Source: an uncultured Carboxylicivirga sp. | Lineage (GTDB): Bacteria; Bacteroidota; Bacteroidia; Bacteroidales; Marinilabiliaceae | Reading direction: 5' to 3' | Assembly (NCBI GenBank): GCA_947491945.1 | Contig: CANLLN010000006.1 | Location: 62,001-126,000 of the forward strand | Length of the DNA stretch: 64,000 nt | In this document: positions 45,866 to 54,821 of the stretch, piece after piece | Layout of the letters: every line of letters starts with the position of its first letter | Position numbering within the stretch: the first letter of the stretch is position 1 | Translations under genes and position numbers: made by a program | The notes under the pieces: generated by a model | Databases searched by the model: none | The model's input: only the letters and a program-made list of their open reading frames with translations | Told to the model about the DNA's origin: nothing

Positions 45866-46645
45866 TTATTTCTTTTCCGACAGGTTATTCTTTTTTAAGA
45901 GTTCACGTGCCAGGTTCAGGTAATTTACTGCACCTTTAGAGGTGGCATCGTACATCACTACGGCTTTACCGTAGCTGGGTGCCTCGCTTAGCTTAATATT
46001 GCGCGATACGAGTGTTTTGAATACCATATCCTGGAAATGACGCTGTACTTCCTCCACCACCTGATTGGACAGGTTAAGGCGCGAGTCGTACATGGTTAGC
46101 AGGAAGCCTTCAATTTCCAGCTCCGGATTTAATCGGCTCTGGATTATCTTAATGGTGTTCAGTAGTTTACCCAGTCCCTCAAGCGCAAAATATTCGCACT
46201 GTACCGGTATAATAACTGAGTCAGCAGCCGTTAAGGCATTCACCGTGATTAAGCCAAGTGATGGCGAGCAGTCAATTAAAATAAAGTCGTACTGATCGCG
46301 TACCTTATCCAATACCTTGGTGAGTACATTCTCCCGATCGGGCAGATTCAGCATCTCTATTTCAGCACCAACCAGGTCGATGTGTGAAGGCAGTACATGT
46401 AAATGCTCAATTTCGGACTGAAGGGTTGCCTCGCGCGGATCGGTGCCGTCAACGATACATTCGTAAATACTATTTTCAACTTCCCTTAAGTCAAAACCAA
46501 GGCCTGATGTGGCATTGGCCTGAGGATCAGCGTCAACAATAAGAACGTTGTACTCCAGTACCGCTAAGCTTGCAGCCAGGTTAATGGCTGTGGTGGTTTT
46601 TCCAACGCCTCCTTTTTGATTTGCCAACGCAATTACTTTTGCCAT
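45866..46645 (-). CDS. parA: chromosome partitioning ATPase ParA
   Basis: This is a 259-residue Walker-type ATPase that moves ParB-parS complexes. The deviant Walker A is [14 protein letters not shown], with NQKGG just before it, the A' motif is [10 protein letters not shown], and Walker B is [14 protein letters not shown]. It starts the parA-parB-DUF5683-transglycosylase run. Three TAnnTTTG matches on the minus strand lie 63-110 bases upstream. Confidence 0.96.
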   Translation of the reverse strand: MAKVIALANQKGGVGKTTTAINLAASLAVLEYNVLIVDADPQANATSGLGFDLREVENSIYECIVDGTDPREATLQSEIEHLHVLPSHIDLVGAEIEMLNLPDRENVLTKVLDKVRDQYDFILIDCSPSLGLITVNALTAADSVIIPVQCEYFALEGLGKLLNTIKIIQSRLNPELEIEGFLLTMYDSRLNLSNQVVEEVQRHFQDMVFKTLVSRNIKLSEAPSYGKAVVMYDATSKGAVNYLNLARELLKKNNLSEKK

Positions 46646-46707
46646 ATTGTGGTTTTTTTTGTGAATGAGGTTAAGGGTTACAAAATGGTTATTTTATTCT
46701 AAAAAGC

Positions 46708-46755
46708 CAAAGTTAAAATTTTCTCAAATATATAGCTTAGCTACGGACAAAAATA
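46708..46755 (-). promoter_or_regulatory. promoter region of the parA operon
   Basis: Reading the minus strand, three exact TAnnTTTG elements occur: TATTTTTG (46755-46748), TATATTTG (46732-46725) and TAACTTTG (46715-46708). The region is A/T-rich, so one or more may be chance matches. Confidence 0.4.
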
Positions 46756-46777
46756 CCTGAGGTTTCAATTATTTAAT

Positions 46778-47779
46778 CTATTCGTTGGTCAATTTCTCAA
46801 AGCATTCGTCCAGTAATGCCTGTTTGTCGATCGGTACCACACCGGAGTACTCACACACCAGTCCGCCTGCCATATTGGCGATGCCTGCCACATGCTTTTG
46901 ATCCAGTCCGCCCGCTAGGCATAAGGCACTTACGCTAATTACTGTATCGCCGGCACCCGACACATCGGCTATTTTTCGCACCTGAGCCGGTATAAAATGG
47001 TGCTGTTGCTCGTTAAGTATCAGCACGCCCTTTTCGGCCATGGTGAGCATGAAATGACGGATTCCTTGCTGTTTTGCAAAGTCCTTAGCCGCTTTCAGCA
47101 GTCCTTCGCGGTCGTTGCCGTTGATCTCCACCTTGGCCCCCTCCTTAAACTCTTTTAGGTTGGGTTTAAAAAAGGTAACCTCATTGTAGGCCAGGAAATT
47201 ACGTTTCTTGGGATCAACAAGGGTGGGTATTCCTTTGCTCTGGGCCAACTTAACCGTATACTCGATGGTCGCCGGTGTCAGCACCCCTTTGTCGTAATCC
47301 TCAAATATGATGGCATCAATGCGATAAGTATTCAGCAAATCTTCGATATGGGCCTGCAACTTACCCTCCAATGATTCGTCAAGTGGGGTATTGGCTTCCT
47401 CATCAATGCGCAGCAGGTGCTGTTGTTGGCTGATGATGCGGGTTTTTACGGTTGTTTGTCGCTTGCCGGTAGTGATAATACCCTGTGCCGGTAGTTTATT
47501 CTCCTTCAGAAGATCCATGAAAATAGAGCCGGCCTCATCTTTGGCAATCACCGAGCACATAATGGGTGTAGCCCCCAGTGCCTGAATATTCAGCGCTACG
47601 TTGGCAGCACCGCCCAGTCGGTTTTCGCGTCCGGTGGTGGCAATGATGGGCACAGGTGCCTCTGGCGAAATACGACTCACATCGCCCCATAGGTAGGAGT
47701 CGATCATGACATCACCAATGATTAATACGTTCATCGTATCAAATGCACCAAAAACCCGGGTAAGCTCCTTTCTTGTCAT
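46778..47779 (-). CDS. rfaE1: D-glycero-beta-D-manno-heptose-7-phosphate kinase (RfaE/HldE N-domain)
   Basis: This is a 333-residue PfkB-family kinase matching the N-terminal half of bifunctional HldE. IGDVMIDSYLWGDVSRISPEAPVP is family-typical (key residues here: GDVMIDSYLWG and SRISPEAPVP). GGAANVALN binds the sugar and SGAGDTVISV holds the catalytic Asp. It phosphorylates heptose 7-phosphate at C1 for ADP-heptose and LPS core. The adenylyltransferase half is absent and must be a separate gene elsewhere. GmhA, the preceding step, is at 18.5-19.1 kb. Confidence 0.93.
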   Translation of the reverse strand: MTRKELTRVFGAFDTMNVLIIGDVMIDSYLWGDVSRISPEAPVPIIATTGRENRLGGAANVALNIQALGATPIMCSVIAKDEAGSIFMDLLKENKLPAQGIITTGKRQTTVKTRIISQQQHLLRIDEEANTPLDESLEGKLQAHIEDLLNTYRIDAIIFEDYDKGVLTPATIEYTVKLAQSKGIPTLVDPKKRNFLAYNEVTFFKPNLKEFKEGAKVEINGNDREGLLKAAKDFAKQQGIRHFMLTMAEKGVLILNEQQHHFIPAQVRKIADVSGAGDTVISVSALCLAGGLDQKHVAGIANMAGGLVCEYSGVVPIDKQALLDECFEKLTNE

Positions 47780-47797
47780 GCTTATTCAATTTTGCAG

Positions 47798-47805
47798 CAA
47801 AGATA
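47798..47805 (-). promoter_or_regulatory. -7 element (TATCTTTG) of the heptose kinase gene
   Basis: This is an exact TAnnTTTG match on the minus strand, 18 bases upstream of the start codon. No matching -33 element was found. Confidence 0.5.
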
Positions 47806-47915
47806 GAAAAAAGGGGCCAGCTTTTGTAAGGGCATATTTTTTATAACAAAACCTGGGTTTATGCGTATTTCAATGCGTTGAATATTTTCTATTAGAACGA
47901 AATTAAATTGCATTC

Positions 47916-48485
47916 ATGTTGAAACAATCATTTTTTATCGCTTTTATCAATGTATGTCTCATGGCAGTGTGCCTGAGTTGCTCTGCACCTTCGGTGCGCA
48001 CAGGCGACAAGGCTCAGTTAGTTAAACTGTCCGATGGATCCCAGGTAGTACTTAATCAGCATTCTGTTTTGCAGTATGAGATCAACGATGAGCATCGTGA
48101 TGTGACGCTTCAGGGCGATGCCTTTTTTAAAGTTAATAAAACCGGAATTCCTTTTAAAGTGCATACGGCCCACGGGTCGGTTACCGTGCTGGGTACAAGT
48201 TTTGCTGTGGCCACCACCGAGGAGAGCCTGGCTGTGGAGGTGGATGAAGGTGAAGTGGAAGTGGAAACAGTACAGGGAAGTAAGCGCGTGAAGAGGCGGG
48301 AGCGTGTTTTTTACAGCGATGTGAAAAAACTATTTAAAAAGGGGCATGCCGAGTTTAAACACCATATCTGGACTGATGAATTTAAGGACGATATGCGTGC
48401 TTTGGGCAAGGAAATTGAAAGAGGCGGAAAAAAGGTGGGTAAGGAATTGAAGCGTTTGGGGCGCGACTTGAACATTAAAATGTAA
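47916..48485 (+). CDS. stand-alone FecR-domain lipoprotein
   Basis: This is a 189-residue protein. The signal peptide ends in a lipobox (VCLSC) with the lipidated residue expected at Cys22. Residues 30-130 follow the FecR domain: LVKLSDGSQVVLNQHSVLQY, GDAFFKVNKTGIPF and VTVLGTSFAV. In iron-uptake systems FecR is an inner-membrane anti-sigma regulator with an N-terminal cytoplasmic part. That part is missing and no sigma factor is nearby, so this is only a periplasmic domain on a lipid anchor. The Lys/Arg-rich C-terminus (about 150-189) is unusual. It is followed by the amylase gene. Confidence 0.82.
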   Translation: MLKQSFFIAFINVCLMAVCLSCSAPSVRTGDKAQLVKLSDGSQVVLNQHSVLQYEINDEHRDVTLQGDAFFKVNKTGIPFKVHTAHGSVTVLGTSFAVATTEESLAVEVDEGEVEVETVQGSKRVKRRERVFYSDVKKLFKKGHAEFKHHIWTDEFKDDMRALGKEIERGGKKVGKELKRLGRDLNIKM

Positions 48486-48518
48486 TGGCTATCTTCGTAT
48501 TGTATCAACGCAATACTA

Positions 48519-50399
48519 ATGAAAGTCAGGCTTATGAAACGTTTTTTTCTTTTGGGTTTTACCCTTTTGGTAACCCTTGCAATGGCTCAGGCCGCCTATA
48601 AAATTGAACGCGTCGAACCGGCTTTTTGGTGGGCTGGCATGGAAAATGAAAATCTTCAGTTGCTGGTTTATGGCCAAAATATTTCCGATTTGCGGCCCAG
48701 TATTAATTACGAGGGGGTTCTTTTGGATCGAAGCGTACAGGTGAAATCGCCCAACTATCTTTTTCTGTACCTTAAAATTGATAAAGATGTCAAACCCGGG
48801 CGTTTTGATATCGTTTTTAATCGAAAGAATAAAGCACAGCTAAAATACAGTTATGAGTTAAAGAAGCGTCGTGAGGGTTCTGCCCAGCGGCAGGGTTACA
48901 ATACTTCTGATGTGATGTACCTGATTACGCCCGATCGCTTTGTTAATGGAGATCTTTCCAATGATGAAGTGGAGGGCATGAAAGAGGGGCTTGACCGGTC
49001 GGCCGAGTTTGGCCGGCATGGTGGCGACTTAGCGGGTGTCATCAGTAAGCTCGATTATATTGAAGAGATGGGCTATACCACCTTGTGGCTAAATCCGGTG
49101 ATGGAGAACGATATGCCTGAAGGCTCCTACCATGGCTATGCCATCACTGATTTTTATAAGACCGATGCGCGGCATGGGAGCAATGAGGATTATGTGAAGC
49201 TGTCGGAGGAGTTGAAGAAACGCGATATGAAGCTGGTGATTGATATGATTATGAATCACTGTGGCTCCCATCATTGGTGGATGAAAGATTTACCGGCCGA
49301 CGACTGGCTGAACTTTCAGGAGGGCTGGCAGGTAACTACCCACTTGCGCGAAACCAATATGGATCCTTATGCATCGGATTATGATAAGCGCAGGCATGCC
49401 GATGGCTGGTTTGTGGAGTCTATGCCCGATCTCAATCAGCGAAACCCTTTAATGGCCGATTATTTGATTTATAACACTATCTGGTGGATCGAATACGCCG
49501 ATTTGGATGGTATTCGCATGGATACCTATCCCTATCCTGATAAGGCGTTTATGAGTGAGTGGACGCGTCGCGTAATGGCTGAATACCCTTACTTTAATAT
49601 CGTGGGTGAGGAGTGGAGCACCAATCCGGCAATCGTATCGTATTGGCAAAAAGGAAAGCATAATTCTGACGGCTATATTTCGTATATGCCCGGTGTATTT
49701 GATTTTCCCTTACAAGATGCTTTGGTAAAGGCTTTGAATGAAGATGACAGCCAGTGGGGGCAGGGCCTGCCCAAGTTATATGGTATGTTGGCCAATGATC
49801 ATCTGTATGCCGACCCCACGCAGCTGGTGGTTTTCCCTGATAACCACGATATGAGTCGTTTTTATACTCAGATCAATGAAGATTTTGATTTATTTAAAAT
49901 GGGAATGGCCTACATTGCGATTACCCGCGGTATTCCGCAAATCTACTATGGAACCGAGATACTGATGACCAACCCAAACTCCGACTCACATGGCGAGATA
50001 CGGGGGGATTATCCCGGTGGATGGCCGGGCGATAAGGTAAACGCCTTTACAGGCGAAGGACTGACAGCTCAGCAAAAGGAAGCGCAGCAGTTTGTAAAAA
50101 CCTTGCTCAATTGGCGCAAGACCTCCAATGCGGTTCATAAGGGTGATCTAAAGCACTTTGCACCCAATCATGCCAACGGACTTTATACCTTGTTTCGTTA
50201 TGACGATGAGTCGGTGGTGATGCTCATGATGAATAAAAATCCTGAGGCCAAAGATGTAAATATCCTGCCTTTTAAAGATGAGGTGATTGGTACGGCAACA
50301 CAAGGAACGGATGTAATCAGTGGTAGCGTTGTGTCGCTTGCCGGAGATAAGGTTACGGTCGGTCCTCGTTCCTTCCTTTTGGTGGAGATAAAGAAGTAA
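48519..50399 (+). CDS. periplasmic GH13 alpha-amylase / cyclomaltodextrinase-neopullulanase (SusA-like)
   Basis: This is a 626-residue exported glycoside hydrolase. It has a signal peptide (hydrophobic core FFLLGFTLLVTLAMA; ATG at 48519, with 48534 also possible), an N-terminal cyclomaltodextrinase-type beta domain (about 25-120), a GH13 barrel (about 130-530) and a C-terminal beta domain. The catalytic residues are nucleophile Asp335 (GIRMDTYP), acid/base Glu364 (VGEEW) and Asp444 (PDNHDMSR). DMIMNHCG is region I. It should degrade maltodextrin, cyclodextrin or pullulan in the periplasm, as SusA does in Bacteroides. No SusC/D genes are adjacent. Confidence 0.93.
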   Translation: MKVRLMKRFFLLGFTLLVTLAMAQAAYKIERVEPAFWWAGMENENLQLLVYGQNISDLRPSINYEGVLLDRSVQVKSPNYLFLYLKIDKDVKPGRFDIVFNRKNKAQLKYSYELKKRREGSAQRQGYNTSDVMYLITPDRFVNGDLSNDEVEGMKEGLDRSAEFGRHGGDLAGVISKLDYIEEMGYTTLWLNPVMENDMPEGSYHGYAITDFYKTDARHGSNEDYVKLSEELKKRDMKLVIDMIMNHCGSHHWWMKDLPADDWLNFQEGWQVTTHLRETNMDPYASDYDKRRHADGWFVESMPDLNQRNPLMADYLIYNTIWWIEYADLDGIRMDTYPYPDKAFMSEWTRRVMAEYPYFNIVGEEWSTNPAIVSYWQKGKHNSDGYISYMPGVFDFPLQDALVKALNEDDSQWGQGLPKLYGMLANDHLYADPTQLVVFPDNHDMSRFYTQINEDFDLFKMGMAYIAITRGIPQIYYGTEILMTNPNSDSHGEIRGDYPGGWPGDKVNAFTGEGLTAQQKEAQQFVKTLLNWRKTSNAVHKGDLKHFAPNHANGLYTLFRYDDESVVMLMMNKNPEAKDVNILPFKDEVIGTATQGTDVISGSVVSLAGDKVTVGPRSFLLVEIKK

Positions 50400-50432
50400 A
50401 TTCATAATTTGAATATCATCCATTACCAATAG

Positions 50433-50465
50433 AAAGCCCCACATCCATGGATGTGGGGCTTTTTC
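50433..50465 (+). terminator. 30-bp perfect palindromic terminator between amylase and carB
   Basis: Positions 50433-50462 are a perfect palindrome (AAAGCCCCACATCCA and its complement) followed by TTTCT. It lies 33 bases after the amylase stop and 34 bases beyond the convergent carB stop, so it can serve both genes. Confidence 0.93.
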
Positions 50466-50496
50466 TAAGTGTCTAAACTTTCTACAAGTCTATTGT

Positions 50497-53400
50497 CTAT
50501 TTATACTCATCCCAGTGCTTAATGCTTATTTTATCCATATCCAGCTTGCAAAATGAATAAATAAAGGCACTCGCCAAACGGGCGTTGGTAATCAGCGGTA
50601 TGTTAAAGTCAATGGCATCACGACGAATCTGGTAGCCGTTTTTCAGCTCATCCTTGCTCAGATTCTTAGGGATGTTAATCACCAGGTCAATCTTCTTCTC
50701 GCGGATGTAATCCATGGTATTGGGCTTTTGATCCTCGTTGGGCCAGTACAGCAGGGTTGTTTCCACGCCATTCTCGGCAAAGAACCTATGTGTTCCACCC
50801 GTGGCAAATAGGTTATAGCCACGCTCCTTTAGCATACGTGCACTTTGCAGCAATTCGAGTTTGGAGCGTGCAGGACCCGATGAAATAAGAATGTTCTTCT
50901 CGGGCACGCGATAACCCACTGATAGCATGGATTGAAGCACAGCGTCGTAGTAGTTTTCGCCGATGCAACCTACCTCACCGGTCGATGACATATCCACACC
51001 CAGTACCGGATCGGCCTTGGCCAATCGGGCAAAGGAGAACTGAGGGGCTTTAATACCCACATAATCCAGCTCAAAAGAGCTCTTGGTTAGCTTCTCCACG
51101 GGCAAGCCCAGCATGGCGCGGGTAGCCAGGTCAATCAGGTTTACTTTTAGTACCTTCGATACAAAGGGGAAGCTTCGCGAGGCGCGCAGGTTACACTCAA
51201 TTACCTTAATATCATTGTCCTTGGCCAGTAGCTGCATGTTAAAGGGGCCGGTAATATTCAGTCCCTTGGCAATCTCACGGGCAATCCTCTTCACGCGGCG
51301 GATGGTTTCCACATACAGTTTCTGAGGAGGGAAAACAATGGTGGCATCGCCTGAGTGTACACCGGCAAACTCAATGTGTTCGCTGATGGCGTAACCCACC
51401 ACTTCGCCCTTGTTGGCTACGGCATCTACCTCAATCTCTTTGGCTTGCTCAATAAACTCCGATACAACCACCGGAAATTCTTTGGATACATTGGCGGCCA
51501 GCGTTAGGAAATGCTCCAGCTCGTCTTTGTTGGATACCACATTCATAGCGGCACCTGACAGTACATACGAAGGACGCACCAACACGGGGAAGCCTACTTC
51601 ATCCACAAAAGTGAAGATGTCGTCAATGGAGGTTAGCTCGCTCCAGCGGGGCTGATCAACACCCAGTTCATCAAGCAGGCTTGAGAATTTCTGACGGTTC
51701 TCAGCACGGTCAATGTCCTCGGGCGAAGTACCCAGGATAGGCACCTGCTGACGATGCAGTTTCATGGCCAGGTTGTTGGGTATCTGCCCACCTACCGACA
51801 CAATCACACCCTTGGGTGTTTCCAGATCGATGATGTCCAGCACGCGCTCCTGTGTTAACTCATCGAAGTATAGGCGGTCGCACATATCGTAGTCGGTACT
51901 TACCGTCTCGGGATTGTAGTTAATCATTACCGAGCGATGATCCTTCTGCTTGTTGATGGTGTTGAGGGCATTTACACTACACCAGTCAAATTCTACCGAT
52001 GAGCCAATGCGGTAGGCACCTGAGCCGAGTACAATCACCGAATGACCATCTTTCTCATAGTCAATATCGTGTGTGGTGCCACTGTAGGTCAGGTACAGGT
52101 AATTAATTTTTGCCGGAAACTCACCCGCCATGGTGTCAATCTGTTTCACCACAGGAAGGATGCCATGGGCTTTACGGAAGTTGCGAACCTGTAGCAGACC
52201 CTCCTCCATATTATCGGGCTTAAGCACCATGCGTGCTACCTGAAAGTCGGAGAAGCCCATTTTCTTGGCATCCAACAGCGCTTCGTCCGGCAGTTTATCC
52301 AGAGAATTGTGTTGTTGCAGAATAGCAGCGTGGTCGGTAATGTTTTTCAACTTCTCGAGGAACCATTTGTCGATGCGTGTCAGCTGATGAATTTCATCTA
52401 CCGTAGATCCGGCCTGAAGCGCTTCAGCAATGGCAAATACCCGCTGATCGGTGGGTTCTTGCAGTTCCTTCTTCACGTCTTTTGTAAAAGGATGGTTGCC
52501 CACAAAGCCGTGCATGCCTTGTCCTACCATTCGCAGCCCTTTCTGAATGGCTTCTTCGAAATTGCGGCCGATGGCCATGATTTCACCTACTGACTTCATG
52601 CTGGAGCCAATCTCTTTGGATACACCGCTAAACTTACCCAAATCCCAACGAGGTATTTTACACACGATGTAGTCCAGCGCGGGTTCAAAGAAGGCCGTTG
52701 TTGTTTTGGTCACTGAGTTTTTCAGTTCGTGAAGGCTGTAACCCAGACCTAGCTTGGCAGCGATAAAGGCTAGTGGATAACCGGTTGCCTTTGAGGCTAG
52801 TGCTGAGGAGCGCGATAGGCGGGCATTTACCTCAATTACACGGTAATCTTCCGAGTAAGGATCTAAGGCGTACTGCACATTACACTCGCCCACAATGCCA
52901 ATGTGGCGGATGATTTTAATGGCCAGCTCACGCAATTTATGATACTCGGCATTGGATAGAGTTTGCGAAGGTGCCACTACAATACTCTCGCCGGTGTGGA
53001 TACCCAGTGGGTCGAAGTTTTCCATGTTACACACGGTGATGCAGTTATTATAAGCATCGCGCACTACTTCGTACTCTACTTCTTTCCAGCCTTTCAGTGA
53101 TTCTTCCACCAGTATCTGGTTTGAATAGGAAAAGGCATTTTCGGCACGTTCAATCAGTTCTTCTTTATTCTGGCAGAATCCCGAGCCCATACCACCCAGT
53201 GTATAAGCGGCACGTACAATAATGGGGAAACCAATCTCGTCCGATGCTTTTAAAGCCTCCTCAACCGATGTAACAGCGATGCTAACCGGTGTTTTAACAT
53301 CGATCTCACGTAGCTTATTGGCAAATATTTCGCGGTCTTCGGTGTTAATAATTGCTTGTACAGGAGTACCCAGCACCTCCACATTGTACTTCTTCAGAAT

Positions 53401-53712
53401 GCCGGTTTCGTACAAGGCTGTTCCGCAGTTAAGGGCTGTCTGCCCGCCAAAAGCCAGCAGAATACCCTCCGGACTTTCCTTTTTTATCACCTGCTCAACA
53501 AAGTAAGGTGTTACCGGCAGATAGTAGATCTTATCGGCAATGCCTTCCGATGTTTGAACCGTGGCAATGTTGGGGTTGATCAATACCGTTTCAATACCTT
53601 CTTCCTTAAGGGCTTTCAGGGCTTGTGAACCCGAGTAGTCAAACTCGCCCGCTTCACCAATTTTTAGTGCGCCTGAGCCCAGTACAACTACCTTCTTGAC
53701 GTGCTTCTTCAT
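50497..53712 (-). CDS. carB: carbamoyl-phosphate synthase large subunit
   Basis: This 1071-residue enzyme makes carbamoyl phosphate from bicarbonate, ATP and ammonia delivered by CarA. Two homologous ATP-grasp halves are clear: LGSGALKIGEAGEFDYSGSQ at the N-terminus and VLGSGAYRIGSSVEFDWCS in the second half. The C-terminal MGS-like allosteric domain starts near residue 930 (ILISSGPARSKLELLQSA). Full length, no defects. CarA is not in the window. It is divergent from the arginine operon, which uses its product. Confidence 0.97.
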   Translation of the reverse strand: MKKHVKKVVVLGSGALKIGEAGEFDYSGSQALKALKEEGIETVLINPNIATVQTSEGIADKIYYLPVTPYFVEQVIKKESPEGILLAFGGQTALNCGTALYETGILKKYNVEVLGTPVQAIINTEDREIFANKLREIDVKTPVSIAVTSVEEALKASDEIGFPIIVRAAYTLGGMGSGFCQNKEELIERAENAFSYSNQILVEESLKGWKEVEYEVVRDAYNNCITVCNMENFDPLGIHTGESIVVAPSQTLSNAEYHKLRELAIKIIRHIGIVGECNVQYALDPYSEDYRVIEVNARLSRSSALASKATGYPLAFIAAKLGLGYSLHELKNSVTKTTTAFFEPALDYIVCKIPRWDLGKFSGVSKEIGSSMKSVGEIMAIGRNFEEAIQKGLRMVGQGMHGFVGNHPFTKDVKKELQEPTDQRVFAIAEALQAGSTVDEIHQLTRIDKWFLEKLKNITDHAAILQQHNSLDKLPDEALLDAKKMGFSDFQVARMVLKPDNMEEGLLQVRNFRKAHGILPVVKQIDTMAGEFPAKINYLYLTYSGTTHDIDYEKDGHSVIVLGSGAYRIGSSVEFDWCSVNALNTINKQKDHRSVMINYNPETVSTDYDMCDRLYFDELTQERVLDIIDLETPKGVIVSVGGQIPNNLAMKLHRQQVPILGTSPEDIDRAENRQKFSSLLDELGVDQPRWSELTSIDDIFTFVDEVGFPVLVRPSYVLSGAAMNVVSNKDELEHFLTLAANVSKEFPVVVSEFIEQAKEIEVDAVANKGEVVGYAISEHIEFAGVHSGDATIVFPPQKLYVETIRRVKRIAREIAKGLNITGPFNMQLLAKDNDIKVIECNLRASRSFPFVSKVLKVNLIDLATRAMLGLPVEKLTKSSFELDYVGIKAPQFSFARLAKADPVLGVDMSSTGEVGCIGENYYDAVLQSMLSVGYRVPEKNILISSGPARSKLELLQSARMLKERGYNLFATGGTHRFFAENGVETTLLYWPNEDQKPNTMDYIREKKIDLVINIPKNLSKDELKNGYQIRRDAIDFNIPLITNARLASAFIYSFCKLDMDKISIKHWDEYK

Positions 53713-53773
53713 GTTATTTTATTATTGTTGTTTCCTTTTTGTTGTAATCTGCCTCGCTTCATTAAGCAATTTC

Positions 53774-53781
53774 CAAACATA
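53774..53781 (-). promoter_or_regulatory. -7 element (TATGTTTG) of carB
   Basis: This is an exact TAnnTTTG match on the minus strand, 61 bases upstream of the carB ATG. No -33 TTTG lies at the right distance. Confidence 0.4.
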
Positions 53782-53902
53782 TTGGACAATAAACAACCCG
53801 TGCGCTGCACTTTTGAGTTAAAAAATTTAACATCTTTTGGCCATAATTATGCGACCCCGTGTTTGATTTTATTAGAATGATGTTGCATGCGCTCTCTCTT
53901 TT

Positions 53903-53918
53903 CTGCGTTTTAACGCAG
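53903..53918. promoter_or_regulatory. 16-bp palindromic operator candidate upstream of carB
   Basis: CTGCGTT-TT-AACGCAG has 7-bp perfect arms around two T. It lies 191 bases before the carB start. The TG-N10-CA layout recalls regulator boxes, but the half-site differs from the ARG-like box near argR, so the regulator is unknown. Confidence 0.35.
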
Positions 53919-54117
53919 GCCATAGCTACTGTTTGCCTATGGGCAACTGTGATGTGAGTGGCGAAGAAAGAATAAATGAAAAACAGCGTGCTTGTCCCGT
54001 AACGAGCTAATGCAGATAAGAGTATATGCAATTCAAAAATAGTCACTTGCGACTGCTGTTTTATGCGGTTTTGAATTTATTGTCGCGCAAAAATACAATT
54101 TTTTTACTAAAAGTAAC

Positions 54118-54147
54118 TTTGAAATTTATAATTAATGAATAAATTTG
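54118..54147 (+). promoter_or_regulatory. consensus Bacteroidota promoter of the arg-pro operon
   Basis: TTTG (54118-54121), an 18-base spacer and TAAATTTG (54140-54147) match the TTTG/TAnnTTTG consensus at both elements. This is the best promoter in the window. Transcription would start near 54152-54155, about 40 bases before the argR ATG. Confidence 0.8.
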
Positions 54148-54155
54148 CATCGACG

Positions 54156-54171
54156 ATGTATAAATATACAT
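54156..54171 (+). promoter_or_regulatory. ARG-box-like operator ahead of argR
   Basis: ATGTATA-AA-TATACAT is a perfect 7-2-7 palindrome. Its core fits TGnATwwwwATnCA, the form of the E. coli ARG box (TGAAT-wwww-ATTCA), differing only at the n position of each half. It lies just after the predicted transcription start, where bound ArgR would block the promoter. Confidence 0.65.
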
Positions 54172-54192
54172 TTATCAAAGAAGAAGAACCCA

Positions 54193-54672
54193 ATGAAGAT
54201 TAAAGCAAAACGACTGATTGCGATCAAGCAAATTATCAGCACTCAAAAAGTCAGTTCGCAGGAGGAGCTGGTGGTGCTGCTTGAAGCAGAGGGCTATAAG
54301 ATAACACAGGCTACCTTGTCCCGCGACCTCAAGTATTTAAAGGTTGCCAAGGTGCCCGATGTTGAAACAGGCTATAAATATATAGTGCCTGAGGCGACTC
54401 AACGACAGGATGAGGCTCCCGTACAAGAGGAGTTTCCTGTTAGTGGTGTGGAGTCCATTGAATTTTCCGGACACTTGGCCATTATAAAAACACGGCCTGG
54501 TTTTGCCAACGGAATAGCCTCGGTTATTGATAGTCATGGTCCTTATGAAATACTCGGCAGTATTGCCGGCGACGATACCATTCTATTGATTAGTCGTGAA
54601 GGGGTTTCAAAGTCAGACGTGATCAATGCTTTGTCTTTATTTATGCCGGGGTTAAAGGAAAAGAGTTTATAA
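54193..54672 (+). CDS. argR: arginine repressor ArgR
   Basis: This is a 159-residue regulator. The N-terminal winged helix (residues 1-75) contains ISTQKVSSQEELVVLLEAEG and the recognition segment TQATLSRDLKYLKV. The C-terminal domain binds arginine and hexamerises, with KTRPGFANGIASVIDSHG and ILGSIAGDDTILLI. I use the ATG at 54193; the frame extends upstream but would begin inside the promoter. It heads the arginine/proline operon and probably represses it through the palindrome at 54156-54171. Confidence 0.96.
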   Translation: MKIKAKRLIAIKQIISTQKVSSQEELVVLLEAEGYKITQATLSRDLKYLKVAKVPDVETGYKYIVPEATQRQDEAPVQEEFPVSGVESIEFSGHLAIIKTRPGFANGIASVIDSHGPYEILGSIAGDDTILLISREGVSKSDVINALSLFMPGLKEKSL

Positions 54673-54821
54673 AATGTCTGCTTTTTGTTAGGCATAAGCA
54701 CCGCTTTATTAGTATATTATAGCGTGAGGGTGATGAAGTCTGACTGCTGTAAGCAGATGATATGAAAGTGTGAGGGGCCGGTTGTGAAGCGTGCATCGCA
54801 GCGGTATTATAACAAAGGACT

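Larger units (their letters stand above)
53713..54192. other. 480-base divergent intergenic region between carB and argR
   Basis: This holds the carB promoter element, a 16-bp CTGCGTT palindrome, the argR promoter and an ARG-box-like operator, each listed separately. A 94-codon open frame on the minus strand (53762-54046) has no recognisable features and is not called as a gene. Nothing else is evident. Confidence 0.6.

Noticed and set aside
44930-46645. parS site near parAB
   Set aside because: I looked for a GTTTCACGTGAAAC-like 16-mer. Sites such as the CACGTG at about 45904 lack the flanking symmetry.
53762-54046. 94-codon frame between carB and argR
   Set aside because: It shows no recognisable domain and an odd composition, and it covers the region expected to hold carB regulatory sites.
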